Assembly: GCA_029260555.1 (NCBI GenBank)
Contig: JAJDCZ010000052.1
Coordinates: forward strand, 62,001 to 126,000
Length of the DNA stretch: 64,000 bases
Source of the DNA: Phycisphaerales bacterium
GTDB lineage: Bacteria; Planctomycetota; Phycisphaerae; Phycisphaerales; UBA1924
Direction of reading: 5' to 3'
In this document: positions 17,488 to 27,566 of the stretch, in pieces
How positions within the stretch are numbered: position 1 is the first letter of the stretch
Layout: each line of letters opens with the position of its first letter
The notes under the pieces: model-generated
What the model was told of the DNA's origin: nothing
What the model saw: the letters and a program-made list of their open reading frames with translations, nothing else
Database searches by the model: none
Made by a program: the position numbers and the translations under genes

Positions 17488-18104
17488 TGAACCCAAAGAC
17501 ACAAACCATCGTCGCCAGCACCGTCATCGGGCTGACCACAGCCGTCTCGCTCATACTCTTCCCCATGAAACCAGATGGCTCGGCAATCGTGATGGGCATG
17601 ATGGCTACATTCATCATCGTTTGGAACGGCTCGAAGCACCTAGTCAATCGCAAATGTTCCAAAGATGATTGGATCAACTCTAAAGTTCGCCATGAGATCC
17701 TCTTCGCGATTATTCTTGCGAGCTTGCTCTTGCTCGGCTCGATCAGCGCAACCCTCGCCAAAGAACTTGAAATCTTTGATAGCGATCTTGTGAAACGGAT
17801 CGTCGGCATCAATATCGGGCTCATGCTCATAGTCTTGGGAAACTACATGCCCAAGAAGCTCATCGGGCAATCGAGCTCTTGCAGCACCAATGTAGCCAAC
17901 GCGAATGGTGTGCAACGATTCATGGGATGGGTCTTTGTACTCGGCGGATTCCTCTACGGTAGTGCTTGGATCATCCTCGACCTTGACCAAGCGGGCATCG
18001 CGATCTTGTTCGCATTCCCCGCAGCCATCGCGATCATCGTTCTCTCACGCATGGCCTACCTCCGGTTCACGGGGGTGAAAGACATCGCTAATCAATCCGT
18101 ATAA
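17484..18104 (+). CDS. SdpI-like integral membrane protein
   Basis: Membrane protein of 206 residues with about six hydrophobic segments. The middle segment INIGLMLIVLGNYMPKKLIG and the following RFMGWVFVLGGFLYG resemble the SdpI family core (GNYxPK... and R..GW.fv.gG). SdpI gives immunity to the SDP toxin in B. subtilis and works with SdpR as a signal-responding pair. Here the same order, with a four-base overlap, suggests a membrane immunity or sensing protein that sequesters the repressor. The specific ligand is unknown. Confidence 0.75.
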   Translation: MMNPKTQTIVASTVIGLTTAVSLILFPMKPDGSAIVMGMMATFIIVWNGSKHLVNRKCSKDDWINSKVRHEILFAIILASLLLLGSISATLAKELEIFDSDLVKRIVGINIGLMLIVLGNYMPKKLIGQSSSCSTNVANANGVQRFMGWVFVLGGFLYGSAWIILDLDQAGIAILFAFPAAIAIIVLSRMAYLRFTGVKDIANQSV

Positions 18105-18162
18105 CCAATCTCCTTGTCAAACTCATGTCATGCATGTCATACTCTGTTAAGGAATCTCGACG

Positions 18163-19893
18163 GTGAAATTATCAATATTCAAGCTCCTCACCTGCATCCT
18201 CTTAGCTTCAACAACCATACTCGCCACCGCAAGCACAGATTCCGTCGTTGGCAACTGGCACGGCGAAGTCCAAACACCGTCGAGCACACTCTCGCTCGTC
18301 TTTGTGATTGTCCAAGACGAAAATGGTAAACTCAGTGCCCATATGGAGGTCCCGGCCCAGGCGCCGGGGCAGAAAATTCCAATTTCAGACATCTCCGTCG
18401 CCAATGACCATCTCTCGATGCTCATCGCGATGGCTGGGGTGAGCATCGAGGCAGACTGGGATGAAGAGAACCAACAGTGGTCGGGTACATTCTCGGAAAG
18501 TATGGATGTTCCAATCGTGATCACGCGCGGGCTCCCCGACGAAAAACCAATTATCGAAGGGCTCGACGGCGACTGGAAAGCAACCATCAACCGCAACGGA
18601 GTCGATCTGCGATTGATCCTTCACATCAGCACCACAAAGTACGGCACATCGGCAAAGGTTGACGCGCCCGATAGCATGGACATGAATGTCCCGGTCTCTG
18701 AGCTCACCAAAGACGGCGATTCGATCGGATACAAAATCGCGGCTGTCAACGGCGTATTCGCCGGTACGCTCACCCATGCTGACACCATCACCGGGCTCTG
18801 GACAGTACCCAACAAAGATGATATCACCATCACATTTGTGCGTTCAGCCAAGACTGATGCGCCAGCCGAGCATCTCCGCCCGCAGGTGCCCACCGAGCCC
18901 TTCGGGTACTTCGTTGAAGATGTCACCTACGAAAACGCACAAGCCAAGGGCGTGACACTCGCGGGGACGCTGACCTTGCCAGAGGGCGAGGGCCCATTCC
19001 CGGCGGCGATCCTGATCTCGGGCTCTGGGTCACAGGATCGCAACGAAACAGTCTTCGGTCATCAACCCTTCCTGGTGCTCGCCGACCACCTGACCAAGCA
19101 GGGTATCGCGGTGCTGCGTTACGACGACCGGGGCATTGCTGAGTCTACTGGCGATTACTATGCTGCGACCTCCGCGGATTTCGCCACTGACGCCAACGCC
19201 GCCGCGGCCTATCTCATGACCCGCTCCGAGATCAATCACAGCGCAATCGGATTCGTGGGTCATTCCGAGGGCGGGCTCATCGCACCGCTTGCGATCCATG
19301 ACAACAACACGATCGCCTACATGGTCATGCTCGCCGGTCCGGGGACGAGTTCACTTCAGATCGCCCGCTCACAGAATCGGCTCCTCGCCCAGTCTCAAGG
19401 GACATCCGAGGAAGAAATCGCCAAGAGTGAAAAGATCAATACCGCGATTACCAAGGTGATCGCCGAATCGAAAACGACGGAGGAAGCAAAGACCCAAATC
19501 CGTGCGATCCTCACGCCAGAGACCATGGAAACAATGAGCATCAATGAATCTCAGGTCAAGATGATCATCGCCCAGAGCACCACCCCCTGGATCCGATACT
19601 TCATGGGCTATGACCCGGCGAACTTCGTGCCTCAGATCACCATCCCCATCCTCGCGCTTAATGGCGAGCTTGACATGCAGGTTCCCGCAAAGGAAAACCT
19701 CGCCGGGTTGAGTAACCTCCTCAAGAACCACCCCGACGCGACCATCACAGAACTTAAAGGGCTCAACCACCTCTTCCAGCACGCCAAGACCGGCGCAATC
19801 GGTGAATACAACGACATCGAAGAAACTTTCTCACCTGAAGCGATGCAACTCATTGCCGACTGGATTAATGAACGGTTCAACAAGAAGAACTGA
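18163..19893 (+). CDS. Exported alpha/beta hydrolase (serine esterase/peptidase-like)
   Basis: Secreted protein of 576 residues. Signal peptide at 1-24 (LLTCILLASTTILATASTDS). Two similar N-terminal beta-rich modules (about 25-120 and 125-220; VGNWHGEVQTPSSTLSLVF and LDGDWKATINRNGVDLRLIL) are followed by an alpha/beta hydrolase domain. The nucleophile elbow is GFVGHSEGGLIAPL; the oxyanion strand AAILISGSGSQDRNE lies upstream. Acid and base are likely in LNGELDMQVP and GLNHLFQ. Starts 58 bases after the SdpI-like gene and is probably in the same operon. Substrate unknown. Confidence 0.88.
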   Translation: MKLSIFKLLTCILLASTTILATASTDSVVGNWHGEVQTPSSTLSLVFVIVQDENGKLSAHMEVPAQAPGQKIPISDISVANDHLSMLIAMAGVSIEADWDEENQQWSGTFSESMDVPIVITRGLPDEKPIIEGLDGDWKATINRNGVDLRLILHISTTKYGTSAKVDAPDSMDMNVPVSELTKDGDSIGYKIAAVNGVFAGTLTHADTITGLWTVPNKDDITITFVRSAKTDAPAEHLRPQVPTEPFGYFVEDVTYENAQAKGVTLAGTLTLPEGEGPFPAAILISGSGSQDRNETVFGHQPFLVLADHLTKQGIAVLRYDDRGIAESTGDYYAATSADFATDANAAAAYLMTRSEINHSAIGFVGHSEGGLIAPLAIHDNNTIAYMVMLAGPGTSSLQIARSQNRLLAQSQGTSEEEIAKSEKINTAITKVIAESKTTEEAKTQIRAILTPETMETMSINESQVKMIIAQSTTPWIRYFMGYDPANFVPQITIPILALNGELDMQVPAKENLAGLSNLLKNHPDATITELKGLNHLFQHAKTGAIGEYNDIEETFSPEAMQLIADWINERFNKKN

Positions 19894-20021
19894 CCGAGCA
19901 GCATTTCCCAGCTGGGTGCGGCTAATCGCCCGAGGGCGTAATCGTGCTTCTGCACCCACAAGCCAATTGCACTACTGCGCCGAAGACGGCGAGTAGTGGC
20001 ACCCAGAAACGGAAACCTCCC

Positions 20022-20384
20022 ATGCCCGACAAAATCAACCTTGTTAACAAGCTCGCACTCTTTGACGAAACATGGACCCCAAAAATCATCGGTGCCCTCA
20101 ATGGTCAACTCGTCAAGCTCGCCAAACTTCAGGGCGATCTCACCTGGCATACCCATACTGGCGAAGACGAACTCTTTCTTGTCCTCGAAGGATCGTTGAC
20201 AATCCAGTTTCGTGACAGCGAGGTTCATCTTGAACAAGGCGATATGTACATCGTCCCCAAAGGCATCGAACACAACCCGGTTTCTCCTGAGGGGGCATCG
20301 GTGCTGCTATTTGAACCGGAAGCAACTAAACACACCGGCAATCTGATCATTGATCAAACCGTGACAGATCAGCAGTGGATCTAA
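20022..20384 (+). CDS. Cupin-domain protein
   Basis: Small cupin of 120 residues, started at the ATG of MPDKINLVNK; the frame is open upstream but without coding character. Motif 1 is seen in LTWHTHTGEDELFLVLEGSL (His-x-His...Glu) and motif 2 in YIVPKGIEHNPVSPEG. The metal set is therefore His, His, Glu, His. Proteins of this size with this pattern are often annotated as mannose-6-phosphate isomerase-like, but no sugar specificity can be read. Stands alone between convergent neighbours. Confidence 0.88.
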   Translation: MPDKINLVNKLALFDETWTPKIIGALNGQLVKLAKLQGDLTWHTHTGEDELFLVLEGSLTIQFRDSEVHLEQGDMYIVPKGIEHNPVSPEGASVLLFEPEATKHTGNLIIDQTVTDQQWI

Positions 20385-20507
20385 AACGCCCGCAGCGATG
20401 ATGCTGAGGGCGTTGTGTTCATAGGCGGGTTCAGCCAACGGGTAGCCGGAAGGGGCCGCTTGATCCTGATGTTACAAAAGGACTTGTGTGCCGAGCATGT
20501 CCCGGTT

Positions 20508-21665
20508 TTACGCTGCGTTGGCTGCGGGGGATCTGGGCACCAGTACCTGGAATGGTTCCTTGATCCCCACTCCGCTGGCAAAGTTTCTGAGCCTTACAAT
20601 GAGCGGCTGTGTAATCTCATTGCCCCTGGCGACAAGCAGGGTTCCTGATACAGTAAGAATATCCTCGTTTGAGTACATGCCCGGGGCAAGCTGCCAGACG
20701 GTAATGTGCTTTACCGTACCCTTCAGAGCCTCATCGATCTCCGGGATTGATACTCTTTCGAGTATGTCGATCATTTGCGGGTTGTACTCGCCCTCAAATT
20801 CCCTCATTCTCGTGGCGGCAACCTGTTGCCCCAGGCCTTCAGAGAGATACATGTCAAAGTCCATCGCAGCGTGAATGATCTGGGACCCTGTCACAGTTGC
20901 TTCATCTGCTTCGCTCTGTGTGTCATAGCGCTCCAGTTGATGCTCGATCATCTTGGCGCATTGTTCCAGCCTTGGAATGTGGTCAAGCAGTTTGCGGCCG
21001 TTCTGTGGATGAGAAGCGTACATATCCTCTTCCTTCACCGTCAGCTTTTCTCCTGAAAAGACCTTGTCGATGGTCTCTTCCGGCAACACGATGCAGCCGA
21101 TCTGCGAGAGCATCCCCGCGATCTCATATTGCCAGGGATTATCCAGTTGCAGTTCCCGCACCAGCGCTTTCACGATCGGTTTGACCCGGCTACTGCGGGC
21201 AAATGCCTTGGGGTTTACGAGTCCCAGAACATAAGCGAGTGCTTTGATGCTGCCAGTCAGCGTTTTTTGCAAAAGTTCCTTTTCGGCTGTGATCAACCGA
21301 TACTGTTTAATCCCGGCTTCCAGTGCGGAGAACAAGACCTCCTGATGGCAAGGCTTGGTCAGGAATCGAAATATCTGACCCTTGTTAACCGCGTTCATCG
21401 CAGTTTCCTGATCAGAGTTCCCCGTCAACATCATGCACACAGTATCTGGCGACAGCTTGTGTACTGCGCATATAAACTCGATCCCGTCCATTCCCGGCAT
21501 ACGCATATCAGATATGACGACTGCGAATGGGCCTTCCCTGCGCAATATGTCTAGCCCCTCAGCACCACCTGTAGCGGTCGTGATATCGAGTTTCCTTCCC
21601 AGCGATCGCCTGCTCGCTGCCAGAATGTTCGCATCGTCATCTACATAGAGGATTTTGCTGTTCAT
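20508..21665 (-). CDS. Response regulator with degenerate HD-GYP-like output domain
   Basis: Protein of 385 residues; the start is the ATG at 21665 (MNSKILYVDDD). The receiver domain (1-120) has acidic pocket VDDD and phospho-Asp53 (ISDMRMPGMDG). The rest resembles an HD-GYP fold (IAGMLSQIGCIVLPEET, then HPQNGRKLLDHIPRL, then AKMIEHQLERYD), but the HD pair is replaced by SQIG and the GYP motif is missing. Loss of the metal ligands implies it does not cleave cyclic-di-GMP; it may bind it or a partner. Last gene of a five-gene signalling operon, 13 bases after its predecessor. Confidence 0.85.
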   Translation of the reverse strand: MNSKILYVDDDANILAASRRSLGRKLDITTATGGAEGLDILRREGPFAVVISDMRMPGMDGIEFICAVHKLSPDTVCMMLTGNSDQETAMNAVNKGQIFRFLTKPCHQEVLFSALEAGIKQYRLITAEKELLQKTLTGSIKALAYVLGLVNPKAFARSSRVKPIVKALVRELQLDNPWQYEIAGMLSQIGCIVLPEETIDKVFSGEKLTVKEEDMYASHPQNGRKLLDHIPRLEQCAKMIEHQLERYDTQSEADEATVTGSQIIHAAMDFDMYLSEGLGQQVAATRMREFEGEYNPQMIDILERVSIPEIDEALKGTVKHITVWQLAPGMYSNEDILTVSGTLLVARGNEITQPLIVRLRNFASGVGIKEPFQVLVPRSPAANAA

Positions 21666-21678
21666 TTCTGATTCCTTA

Positions 21679-22878
21679 TCATGCAGCGTGCGAGCACGCC
21701 TCCTGCCAGACTGACAATCGATCGACCAGCCCAATGCGATCGAGGTACTCGTAGTCAACATTCAGTTTGTCTGTGTGGTTGTAAGTCGAGTTGTGACGCA
21801 CAATCGCATCGGCGACATGCACCGCTGTCAAGATCGAGAAGCCGCTTCCGCCGTGCCTGTTTGGGCTGTGGTGATAGAGGGCGGCATCGACAATGGGAGA
21901 TTCAAACGCCCAGAGCGTCAGCAGATACGCGCCGATCTCACCGTGTGATGCGCCGATCACACACCGCTCAGCTTCCTCAATGTGGATTTGCTCAGACCTT
22001 GCCATTGCGATAGCGACGGCGTACTGCTCGGGTCGATTCGTCGCATAAACCAGCTTGCCCACATCATGAAGAAGTCCCGCCAGACATGCCACTTCGGCTT
22101 CCTCGTGAGTCAAGCCCTCGGACAACGCGATCTTCTTCGTGACCGTTGCCACCGCAGCGCTGTGCAGAAGCAGTTTGTCCTGAGAGAACCCCCTGATCTC
22201 GTCGGGTGCAATCTGTGAAAAAACCTGCATTGTCGTGACCAGCGATTGGACCGTGTCCATCCCGAGAAGAAGCACTGCTTCTGCGGGGCTGCCGACATGC
22301 CGACGAAGGCCGAAAAACGCCGAGTTCACAAGTTGCAGAATCTTCGCAGTCATGGCCAAATCCCGCCCGATCGATTCGCCAATAAGCTTTGGTGATACCT
22401 CGGGCATCTGGAACTGTGCCATGAGTTCCTGCTGATGCGAGGGAAGGCTGGGCAATGATTCCAACTCCGTCACGATACTCTTGAGACTCTCGTCAGCAAA
22501 CAAATCACCCATCTCAAGCGCACGACTGATCGTGGTCTTGAGAGTCTCCTCATCGCAAGGCTTCTGCATGAACTGATGAATCGGACCAACGCATTTGAGA
22601 ATGCTCTCCTTGTCAGCCTGCCCGGACAACACAAGACGCACTATGCCCGGGTAGCGTCGGCGAACTTTTGCAAGGAGCTGGTCGCCTGACATCCCCGGCA
22701 TTCGCAAATCCGAGACAATAACATCACATGACTGCTCTTTAAGTATCTGGAGGGCTTCTTCACCACCTGAAGCGAAAATCATTTCCCATTCAGACCGCAT
22801 AGAGCGCAACAAACGCCGCAGACCGTCCAGTACCTTCTGCTCGTCATCAACAAAGAGAATCCTTTTCTTGCTCGGCAT
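21679..22878 (-). CDS. Response regulator with HDOD output domain
   Basis: Protein of 399 residues from ATG 22878. Receiver (about 5-125) with phospho-Asp57 (VIVSDLRMPGMSG), then an HDOD domain (about 150-350): FQMPEVSPKLIGESIGRDLA, KILQLVNSAFFGLRRHVGSP, LLGMDTVQSLVTTMQVFSQ, and LAGLLHDVGKLVYAT, where the HD pair is kept. HDOD proteins are signalling adaptors linked to cyclic-di-GMP and motility control and are usually non-catalytic. Its ATG overlaps the stop of the GGDEF gene (TGATG), indicating coupling. Confidence 0.92.
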   Translation of the reverse strand: MPSKKRILFVDDEQKVLDGLRRLLRSMRSEWEMIFASGGEEALQILKEQSCDVIVSDLRMPGMSGDQLLAKVRRRYPGIVRLVLSGQADKESILKCVGPIHQFMQKPCDEETLKTTISRALEMGDLFADESLKSIVTELESLPSLPSHQQELMAQFQMPEVSPKLIGESIGRDLAMTAKILQLVNSAFFGLRRHVGSPAEAVLLLGMDTVQSLVTTMQVFSQIAPDEIRGFSQDKLLLHSAAVATVTKKIALSEGLTHEEAEVACLAGLLHDVGKLVYATNRPEQYAVAIAMARSEQIHIEEAERCVIGASHGEIGAYLLTLWAFESPIVDAALYHHSPNRHGGSGFSILTAVHVADAIVRHNSTYNHTDKLNVDYEYLDRIGLVDRLSVWQEACSHAA

Positions 22879-23903
22879 CACGCGGCTCCGGATCGAGGGA
22901 TGGTGGGCTTGTTGTCGTCCTCGCCAGAACGACCCTGGCTCGTATCCGAGGTACTCACCATGTTTCGGCCGTTTTCCTTCGATGCGTAAAGAGCCTGATC
23001 GGCCTCTTGAACAACACCTTCCCATCTCTGAGCAGAACCAGATGCCACTCCGAGACTCACCGTAATCCTGTCTGCTGTGTCGCTCGCATTGTGCTCAATG
23101 TTCGCAGCCCAGATCGATTCTCGTATGCGTTGTGCCTGCTTCATCGCCCCTTCCAGGCGAGTTCCCGGCGCAAGGATAACAAACTCCTCGCCACCATACC
23201 GACCCGGAATATCTGTAGCGCGAATCACTCCTCGAACGCAATCAGCTACACGCCTAAGAGCTTCGTCACCCTTTGCATGGCCATAGCTGTCGTTGAATGC
23301 CTTGAAATGATCCACATCAAGCATGATGACGCAGTAGCTTTGAGCCTGCGTTGCCAATCGAGCGTGCTCAAGCGTGATGCACTCTTCCCAAGCTCGACGG
23401 TTAAAGAGCCTGGTCAATGGATCAATGCGGCTGAGCTGGGAAAGCTCTACCGTCTGATCGGCCAGTTTCTCGGACATCCTTTCAATGCGTGCGTTCCTCT
23501 CTTGAGAATCTCGATCAAAACTCGCGATCTCGATCGCCTGCTCTATGGCAGTTTGCACTTTCTGAGCCGTCACCGATCCCTTGCAAAGATAGTCGTGAGC
23601 GCCCAGCTTCATGGCTTTCACTGCCACTGATTCGTTTCCCTGGCCGGTCAAAATCACAATCGCCAGCGTGTGCCCTTCATCTCGAATCCTCTTCACGAGT
23701 TCAAGCCCATCCATCCCCGGCATCGCGACATCCGCGATGATGGCATCAAATCTCTGTGCATGAATCAACTCCAGTGCCGCCTGGCCACTGGTCACAAAGA
23801 CCATGTCCCACTCTGACCTCCTGGCTCGGAGTATTCTCCGAAGACCATCAAGCATTTCCTGATCATCATCTACAAAGAGGATTCGTTTCATTTCAATCAT
23901 CAA
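22878..23903 (-). CDS. Response regulator with GGDEF diguanylate cyclase domain
   Basis: PleD/WspR-type protein of 341 residues that makes cyclic-di-GMP from two GTP when phosphorylated. Receiver with phospho-Asp58 ([13 protein letters not shown]), then a GGDEF domain starting at [14 protein letters not shown]. The active site reads [13 protein letters not shown], the allowed GGEEF form. An RxxD product-inhibition site (RATD) lies five residues before it, so feedback control is likely. Overlaps the kinase gene upstream by four bases. It probably receives phosphate from that kinase. Confidence 0.94.
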   Translation of the reverse strand: MMIEMKRILFVDDDQEMLDGLRRILRARRSEWDMVFVTSGQAALELIHAQRFDAIIADVAMPGMDGLELVKRIRDEGHTLAIVILTGQGNESVAVKAMKLGAHDYLCKGSVTAQKVQTAIEQAIEIASFDRDSQERNARIERMSEKLADQTVELSQLSRIDPLTRLFNRRAWEECITLEHARLATQAQSYCVIMLDVDHFKAFNDSYGHAKGDEALRRVADCVRGVIRATDIPGRYGGEEFVILAPGTRLEGAMKQAQRIRESIWAANIEHNASDTADRITVSLGVASGSAQRWEGVVQEADQALYASKENGRNMVSTSDTSQGRSGEDDNKPTIPRSGAA

Positions 23904-25831
23904 GCAGCCTCCTTGCGTACCGTTGTGGTCGGCACCGCCATTGGCATTCGGATGATAAATGTCGTACCCACGCCCGGATCAACTTCGATCTCAAGCGTCC
24001 CCCCATGCTTGTTAACGATAACATCATGGCTGATCGCAAGACCTTGTCCGGTACCCTTACCAGTTGCCTTGGTCGTGAAGAATGGATCGAACACCTTCTG
24101 CCGGATCTCCTCGGGAATACCTCCACCGGTATCACTTACCCGGATTTCGATGAACTCGTCAACCTGACGCGTGCTCACCTTGATCTGGCCAGTGCCCTCC
24201 CCATCATCTCCGATGTTCTCACTAATTGCATCCGCAGCATTAACCACGATATTCAGGATAACCTGGTTAAACTCCCCCACCAGGCATGGCACCGGGGGCA
24301 AGCCCTTCTCAAAGTCCATCTCAAGAACCGCGACATACTTCCATCGATTGCGACAAACCGTGATGGTGCTCTCGATTGCCTTGTTCAAATCCGTGGGGGT
24401 CTTCTCAGAACTGCCCGGATGCGAGAACTCCTTCATGGCACGAACGATCCTGGCTACGCGTTCCACACCGTCAAGGGTCTGCTCGATAGCCATCGGGATC
24501 TCATCGAGCAGAAACTCGAGGTCAACTTCCTCGACCATCTGTTTGATATCCGCAGCTCGATCCTCCCAGCACCGCTCCTCTGCCTCTGGATCAAGTTGTG
24601 CAGCATACGACTCGACAACGCCCATCAGCGTCACAATGCTGTCACGAACAAACCGTGTGTTGTCGCCAACATACTGTATTGGTGTGTTGATCTCGTGTGC
24701 GATACCCGCTGCAAGAAGCCCCACCGACTCCATTTTCTGAGCATGCAACAGTTGTTCCTGTGTCGCCTTGCGTCGGCTGATGTCTCGAATAAAGGCTGTG
24801 AAAAACGAATCCTTCTGCGTCTCCCAGTTCGAAGCTGCAATCTCAACTGGGAGTTCGGTGCCGTCTTTCCGTATCGCCTGCAGTTCAACCGTACACTCTC
24901 CCCCTTCGGTCGTGCTTGCAGTTGTCTTACAGACAGTTGTGTAGGCAACTCGGGACCACTCTGGCATAACCATTGTGATTGGCTGACCAATGGCTTCTTC
25001 CCAAGTGTAACCAAAGGTCCTTGTCGCAGCCTTGTTCCACGAAACGATATTCTCTTTGTCGTCAGCGGATACGATGGCATCGCTGGCAGCTTCGTGCAAT
25101 GCCTGGAGCCGTTCCCTGGACTCGAATACCTGCATAATCAGGCGTCCCGTAAAACGAGAGACTATCGATGTGCCGAGTATCACGCCAATGATCGCAACAA
25201 TGCTGGAGAGCGCACCAGCGATGATAAAAGGCTCACGAATCTCCGAAAGATCAAGCTTGCTCACCAGGCCAACATTAAGCCCTTCCACTGGTTCAAACGC
25301 TGCAAGCACCGTCTCACCTCGATAGTCCGCCGCGATGCATGTGCCAGAGAGCCCCTGCAAAGCACGGCGCATGGGTTCGGCCTCTTGCGCATCCCAAGCA
25401 ATCGGTGCCTGGCTGTTATCGCCCTCGTATCGGCGCCCAAAGAGAAATACAATCTGATCACTGCGGCGTTCAGCAAGTGTAAACTCGCCCGTCTCACCGA
25501 GTCCGGTTGAGCGGGAATGTGAATCAATAATCTGTTTCAATGTGTTGGTGCGCGCACCTTCTGGTTTTTCAGCCGTGCTGTATTCTGCTTCGTGCCTTGC
25601 AACCGCCTCCATCAGACGCGCCTGACTCCGAACCATGTCATACAGGCGCTCTCGCTGCTGGTCGATTGCTGCACGGTACAGAATCACCGTGGATACGATC
25701 ACAATGGTCAGGGATACTCCCACAAGTGTCACTATGTACGAGAGCAGTATGCGCTGTTGCTGGGTCAATCGTGAACTTCCGTTGCTCCGGGAATGCTGCC
25801 TTTGTCGCTCTGTTTTAGATGGTACATTCAT
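23900..25831 (-). CDS. Membrane sensor histidine kinase (periplasmic sensor-PAS-HisKA-HATPase)
   Basis: Kinase of 643 residues. TM1 at about 30-52, a periplasmic region of about 140 residues (a single-Cache-like layout is plausible), TM2 at about 202-222, then PAS (245-355; [20 protein letters not shown]). Phosphoacceptor His379 lies in [18 protein letters not shown], the variant seen in NtrB/DctB-like kinases. ATP-binding motifs are [30 protein letters not shown] and GTGQGLAIS. No receiver, so the three neighbouring regulators downstream and the one upstream are its obvious targets. Overlaps both neighbours by four bases. Confidence 0.94.
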   Translation of the reverse strand: MNVPSKTERQRQHSRSNGSSRLTQQQRILLSYIVTLVGVSLTIVIVSTVILYRAAIDQQRERLYDMVRSQARLMEAVARHEAEYSTAEKPEGARTNTLKQIIDSHSRSTGLGETGEFTLAERRSDQIVFLFGRRYEGDNSQAPIAWDAQEAEPMRRALQGLSGTCIAADYRGETVLAAFEPVEGLNVGLVSKLDLSEIREPFIIAGALSSIVAIIGVILGTSIVSRFTGRLIMQVFESRERLQALHEAASDAIVSADDKENIVSWNKAATRTFGYTWEEAIGQPITMVMPEWSRVAYTTVCKTTASTTEGGECTVELQAIRKDGTELPVEIAASNWETQKDSFFTAFIRDISRRKATQEQLLHAQKMESVGLLAAGIAHEINTPIQYVGDNTRFVRDSIVTLMGVVESYAAQLDPEAEERCWEDRAADIKQMVEEVDLEFLLDEIPMAIEQTLDGVERVARIVRAMKEFSHPGSSEKTPTDLNKAIESTITVCRNRWKYVAVLEMDFEKGLPPVPCLVGEFNQVILNIVVNAADAISENIGDDGEGTGQIKVSTRQVDEFIEIRVSDTGGGIPEEIRQKVFDPFFTTKATGKGTGQGLAISHDVIVNKHGGTLEIEVDPGVGTTFIIRMPMAVPTTTVRKEAA

Positions 25832-26970
25832 GCTGCGTCAGCTCCAAGAGTCTGAGGCTCGTCTCTCAACTCGAGCCTGATATCCCGGAACTCGTCTGTG
25901 ATGCACTGGAACGCCGCGAACACTTCAGGATCAAAGTGCCAGGGTGCTTCTTCCAGCATGATCGAAAGAACCTGATCTTCCGCATACGCTGGCTTGTAAG
26001 GTCTTGCATGTGAAAGCGCGTCGTACACATCAGCAATCGCAACAATCCGGGCTTCCAGCGGAATTTGTTCACCCTCCAGGCCATGCGGATATCCGCGACC
26101 ACACCATTGCTCGTGATGGGTCAGCGCAATCACCGCAGCTTGCTTCAGAAATGGGTTTTCAATTGAACTCTGAGCTGTCTCGAAATCATCGCCATGCCAT
26201 TGCAGAGATGCCGGCAGCCCTGCAGGATCATGCTGCAAAATCTTGTAACCTATCTCACAATGCTGCCGCATGATTGACCACTCTTCAGGATTGAGCGGAC
26301 CATTCTTGAGCAGCGTTGTATCGGAGATGCCGATCTTTCCAATATCGTGCAATGGGCTGGTCAGAAAGATCATTTCAACAAACTCACTCGACATGCCAAG
26401 TTGTTCAGCCAGAGCTCGGCTGTAGTTACCAACCCGCATCACATGGTTGCCGGTCTGCTCATCGCGGTATTCGCCAGCCTTGGCAAGCCGCCAGATAATC
26501 TCCAGGCGCGATCGATCCAGCTCAAGAGTGCGTTCTCGAACCCTACGCTCCAGGGTTTCGTTGTGATCTTTCAACTCATCCTGGTATGACTTCAGGCGAA
26601 GGACGCTCCGAATACGCGCAATCAGGTCTTCTGCAATGATCGGCTTGTTCAACAGATCAACCGCTCCAAGCTCAAGCGCACGGCGTTTCAGATCTATGTC
26701 AGCAAGCCCGGTGAGAATAATGACGGGAATGTCACATGTGGTTTCCGCATCCTGAAGTGCTGTAAGAAGATCAAGACCATCCCGCTTTGGCATCGTGACA
26801 TCGGTGACGATGGCATCGAAGTCCTTCGTGAGTACCTTCTCCAGTGCTTCATCAACACTCTGGGCATAGGTGATATCCCAGACATCGCGCTGGCTGCGAA
26901 GCGCACGCCGCAATGCTTCAAGAACGCTGACTTCATCATCGACAAAGAGGATTGTGTGCTTCTCTGACAT
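25828..26970 (-). CDS. Response regulator with HD-GYP cyclic-di-GMP phosphodiesterase domain
   Basis: RpfG-type protein of 380 residues, first gene of the operon. Receiver with phospho-Asp57 (AIVTDVTMPKRDG), a coiled-coil linker (130-155), then HD-GYP: GNHVMRVGNYSRALAEQLG, HD pair at 208-209 (PLHDIGKIGISD), HHEQWCGRGYPHG with an intact GYP, and IVAIADVYDALSHARPYK. All expected metal ligands appear present, so hydrolysis of cyclic-di-GMP is likely. Together with the GGDEF regulator under the same kinase it gives opposing outputs. Confidence 0.94.
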   Translation of the reverse strand: MSEKHTILFVDDEVSVLEALRRALRSQRDVWDITYAQSVDEALEKVLTKDFDAIVTDVTMPKRDGLDLLTALQDAETTCDIPVIILTGLADIDLKRRALELGAVDLLNKPIIAEDLIARIRSVLRLKSYQDELKDHNETLERRVRERTLELDRSRLEIIWRLAKAGEYRDEQTGNHVMRVGNYSRALAEQLGMSSEFVEMIFLTSPLHDIGKIGISDTTLLKNGPLNPEEWSIMRQHCEIGYKILQHDPAGLPASLQWHGDDFETAQSSIENPFLKQAAVIALTHHEQWCGRGYPHGLEGEQIPLEARIVAIADVYDALSHARPYKPAYAEDQVLSIMLEEAPWHFDPEVFAAFQCITDEFRDIRLELRDEPQTLGADAA

Positions 26971-27276
26971 CTTCGGTACCTCCGTGTCGCGGTGCGATAT
27001 AAATACGGCTGCTTCAGCCCGCCATTGGACTGGAACATCGCCGCAACGGATCTTCTCTATATGCGAAGACTTCTAGTGGTTACGACGGTGAGTCTCAGTT
27101 GTGTATCGGAATGCAATGGCACAGGCCATGCGGCCGAACCCCGAGCCATTGCATTAATAAGAGCTCCTAAATCCTACAACTGGAACACCCCCAAAGAGGG
27201 GCTGAGACTTCAAGCTTAAAGAACCTGTCCGTTGGCATATACGCAAAGCCCATTATTATCCAAATGTCTTATTTGA
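26971..27276. other. Intergenic region upstream of the signalling operon
   Basis: Should contain the operon promoter (minus strand). On the plus strand a 52-codon frame from the ATG at 27061 has a signal-peptide-like start (MRRLLVVTTVSLSCVS) and ends at 27219. It has no clear ribosome site or relatives I recognise, so I do not call it a gene. Confidence 0.4.
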
Positions 27277-27552
27277 TCAGTCTATTTCATAACAGAGACC
27301 ATCTTCACTCGAGTGGTCTGTCGCTTTGTGTCTCACGCCGTGAAGAAAAACTGTCCTTCCTGAGAGGATGACTCCAGGATAAGTGCCAGGCTGGGCGTAA
27401 TCGCAAATGACCATTTGGAGTAGACTATGGATGATGATTGACCGCACATCACGCCGGGTGGCATAGCCACGGCACCCAAGGATAAAGATTGGGCAATCGG
27501 ATACCCATTCCAGGACATCCATCTTTGGAAATACAACGCTTACAACTAACAT
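27277..27552 (-). CDS. Possible small protein downstream of the sulfotransferase gene
   Basis: Frame of 91 codons that begins 14 bases after the sulfotransferase stop on the same strand. The translation looks folded (hydrophobic strands VLEWVSDCPIFILGCRGYA, then YPGVILSGRTVFLHGVRHK) and codon use is balanced. There is no strong ribosome site, only AGAGC near the ATG, and I know no homologue. It could be a small second gene of a transcription unit or chance. Confidence 0.38.
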   Translation of the reverse strand: MLVVSVVFPKMDVLEWVSDCPIFILGCRGYATRRDVRSIIIHSLLQMVICDYAQPGTYPGVILSGRTVFLHGVRHKATDHSSEDGLCYEID

Positions 27553-27566
27553 AAGCTCTATATTTC

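Noticed and set aside
27061-27219. 52-codon frame with signal-peptide-like start
   Set aside because: No convincing ribosome site and nothing recognisable after the hydrophobic start; noted in the intergenic entry only.
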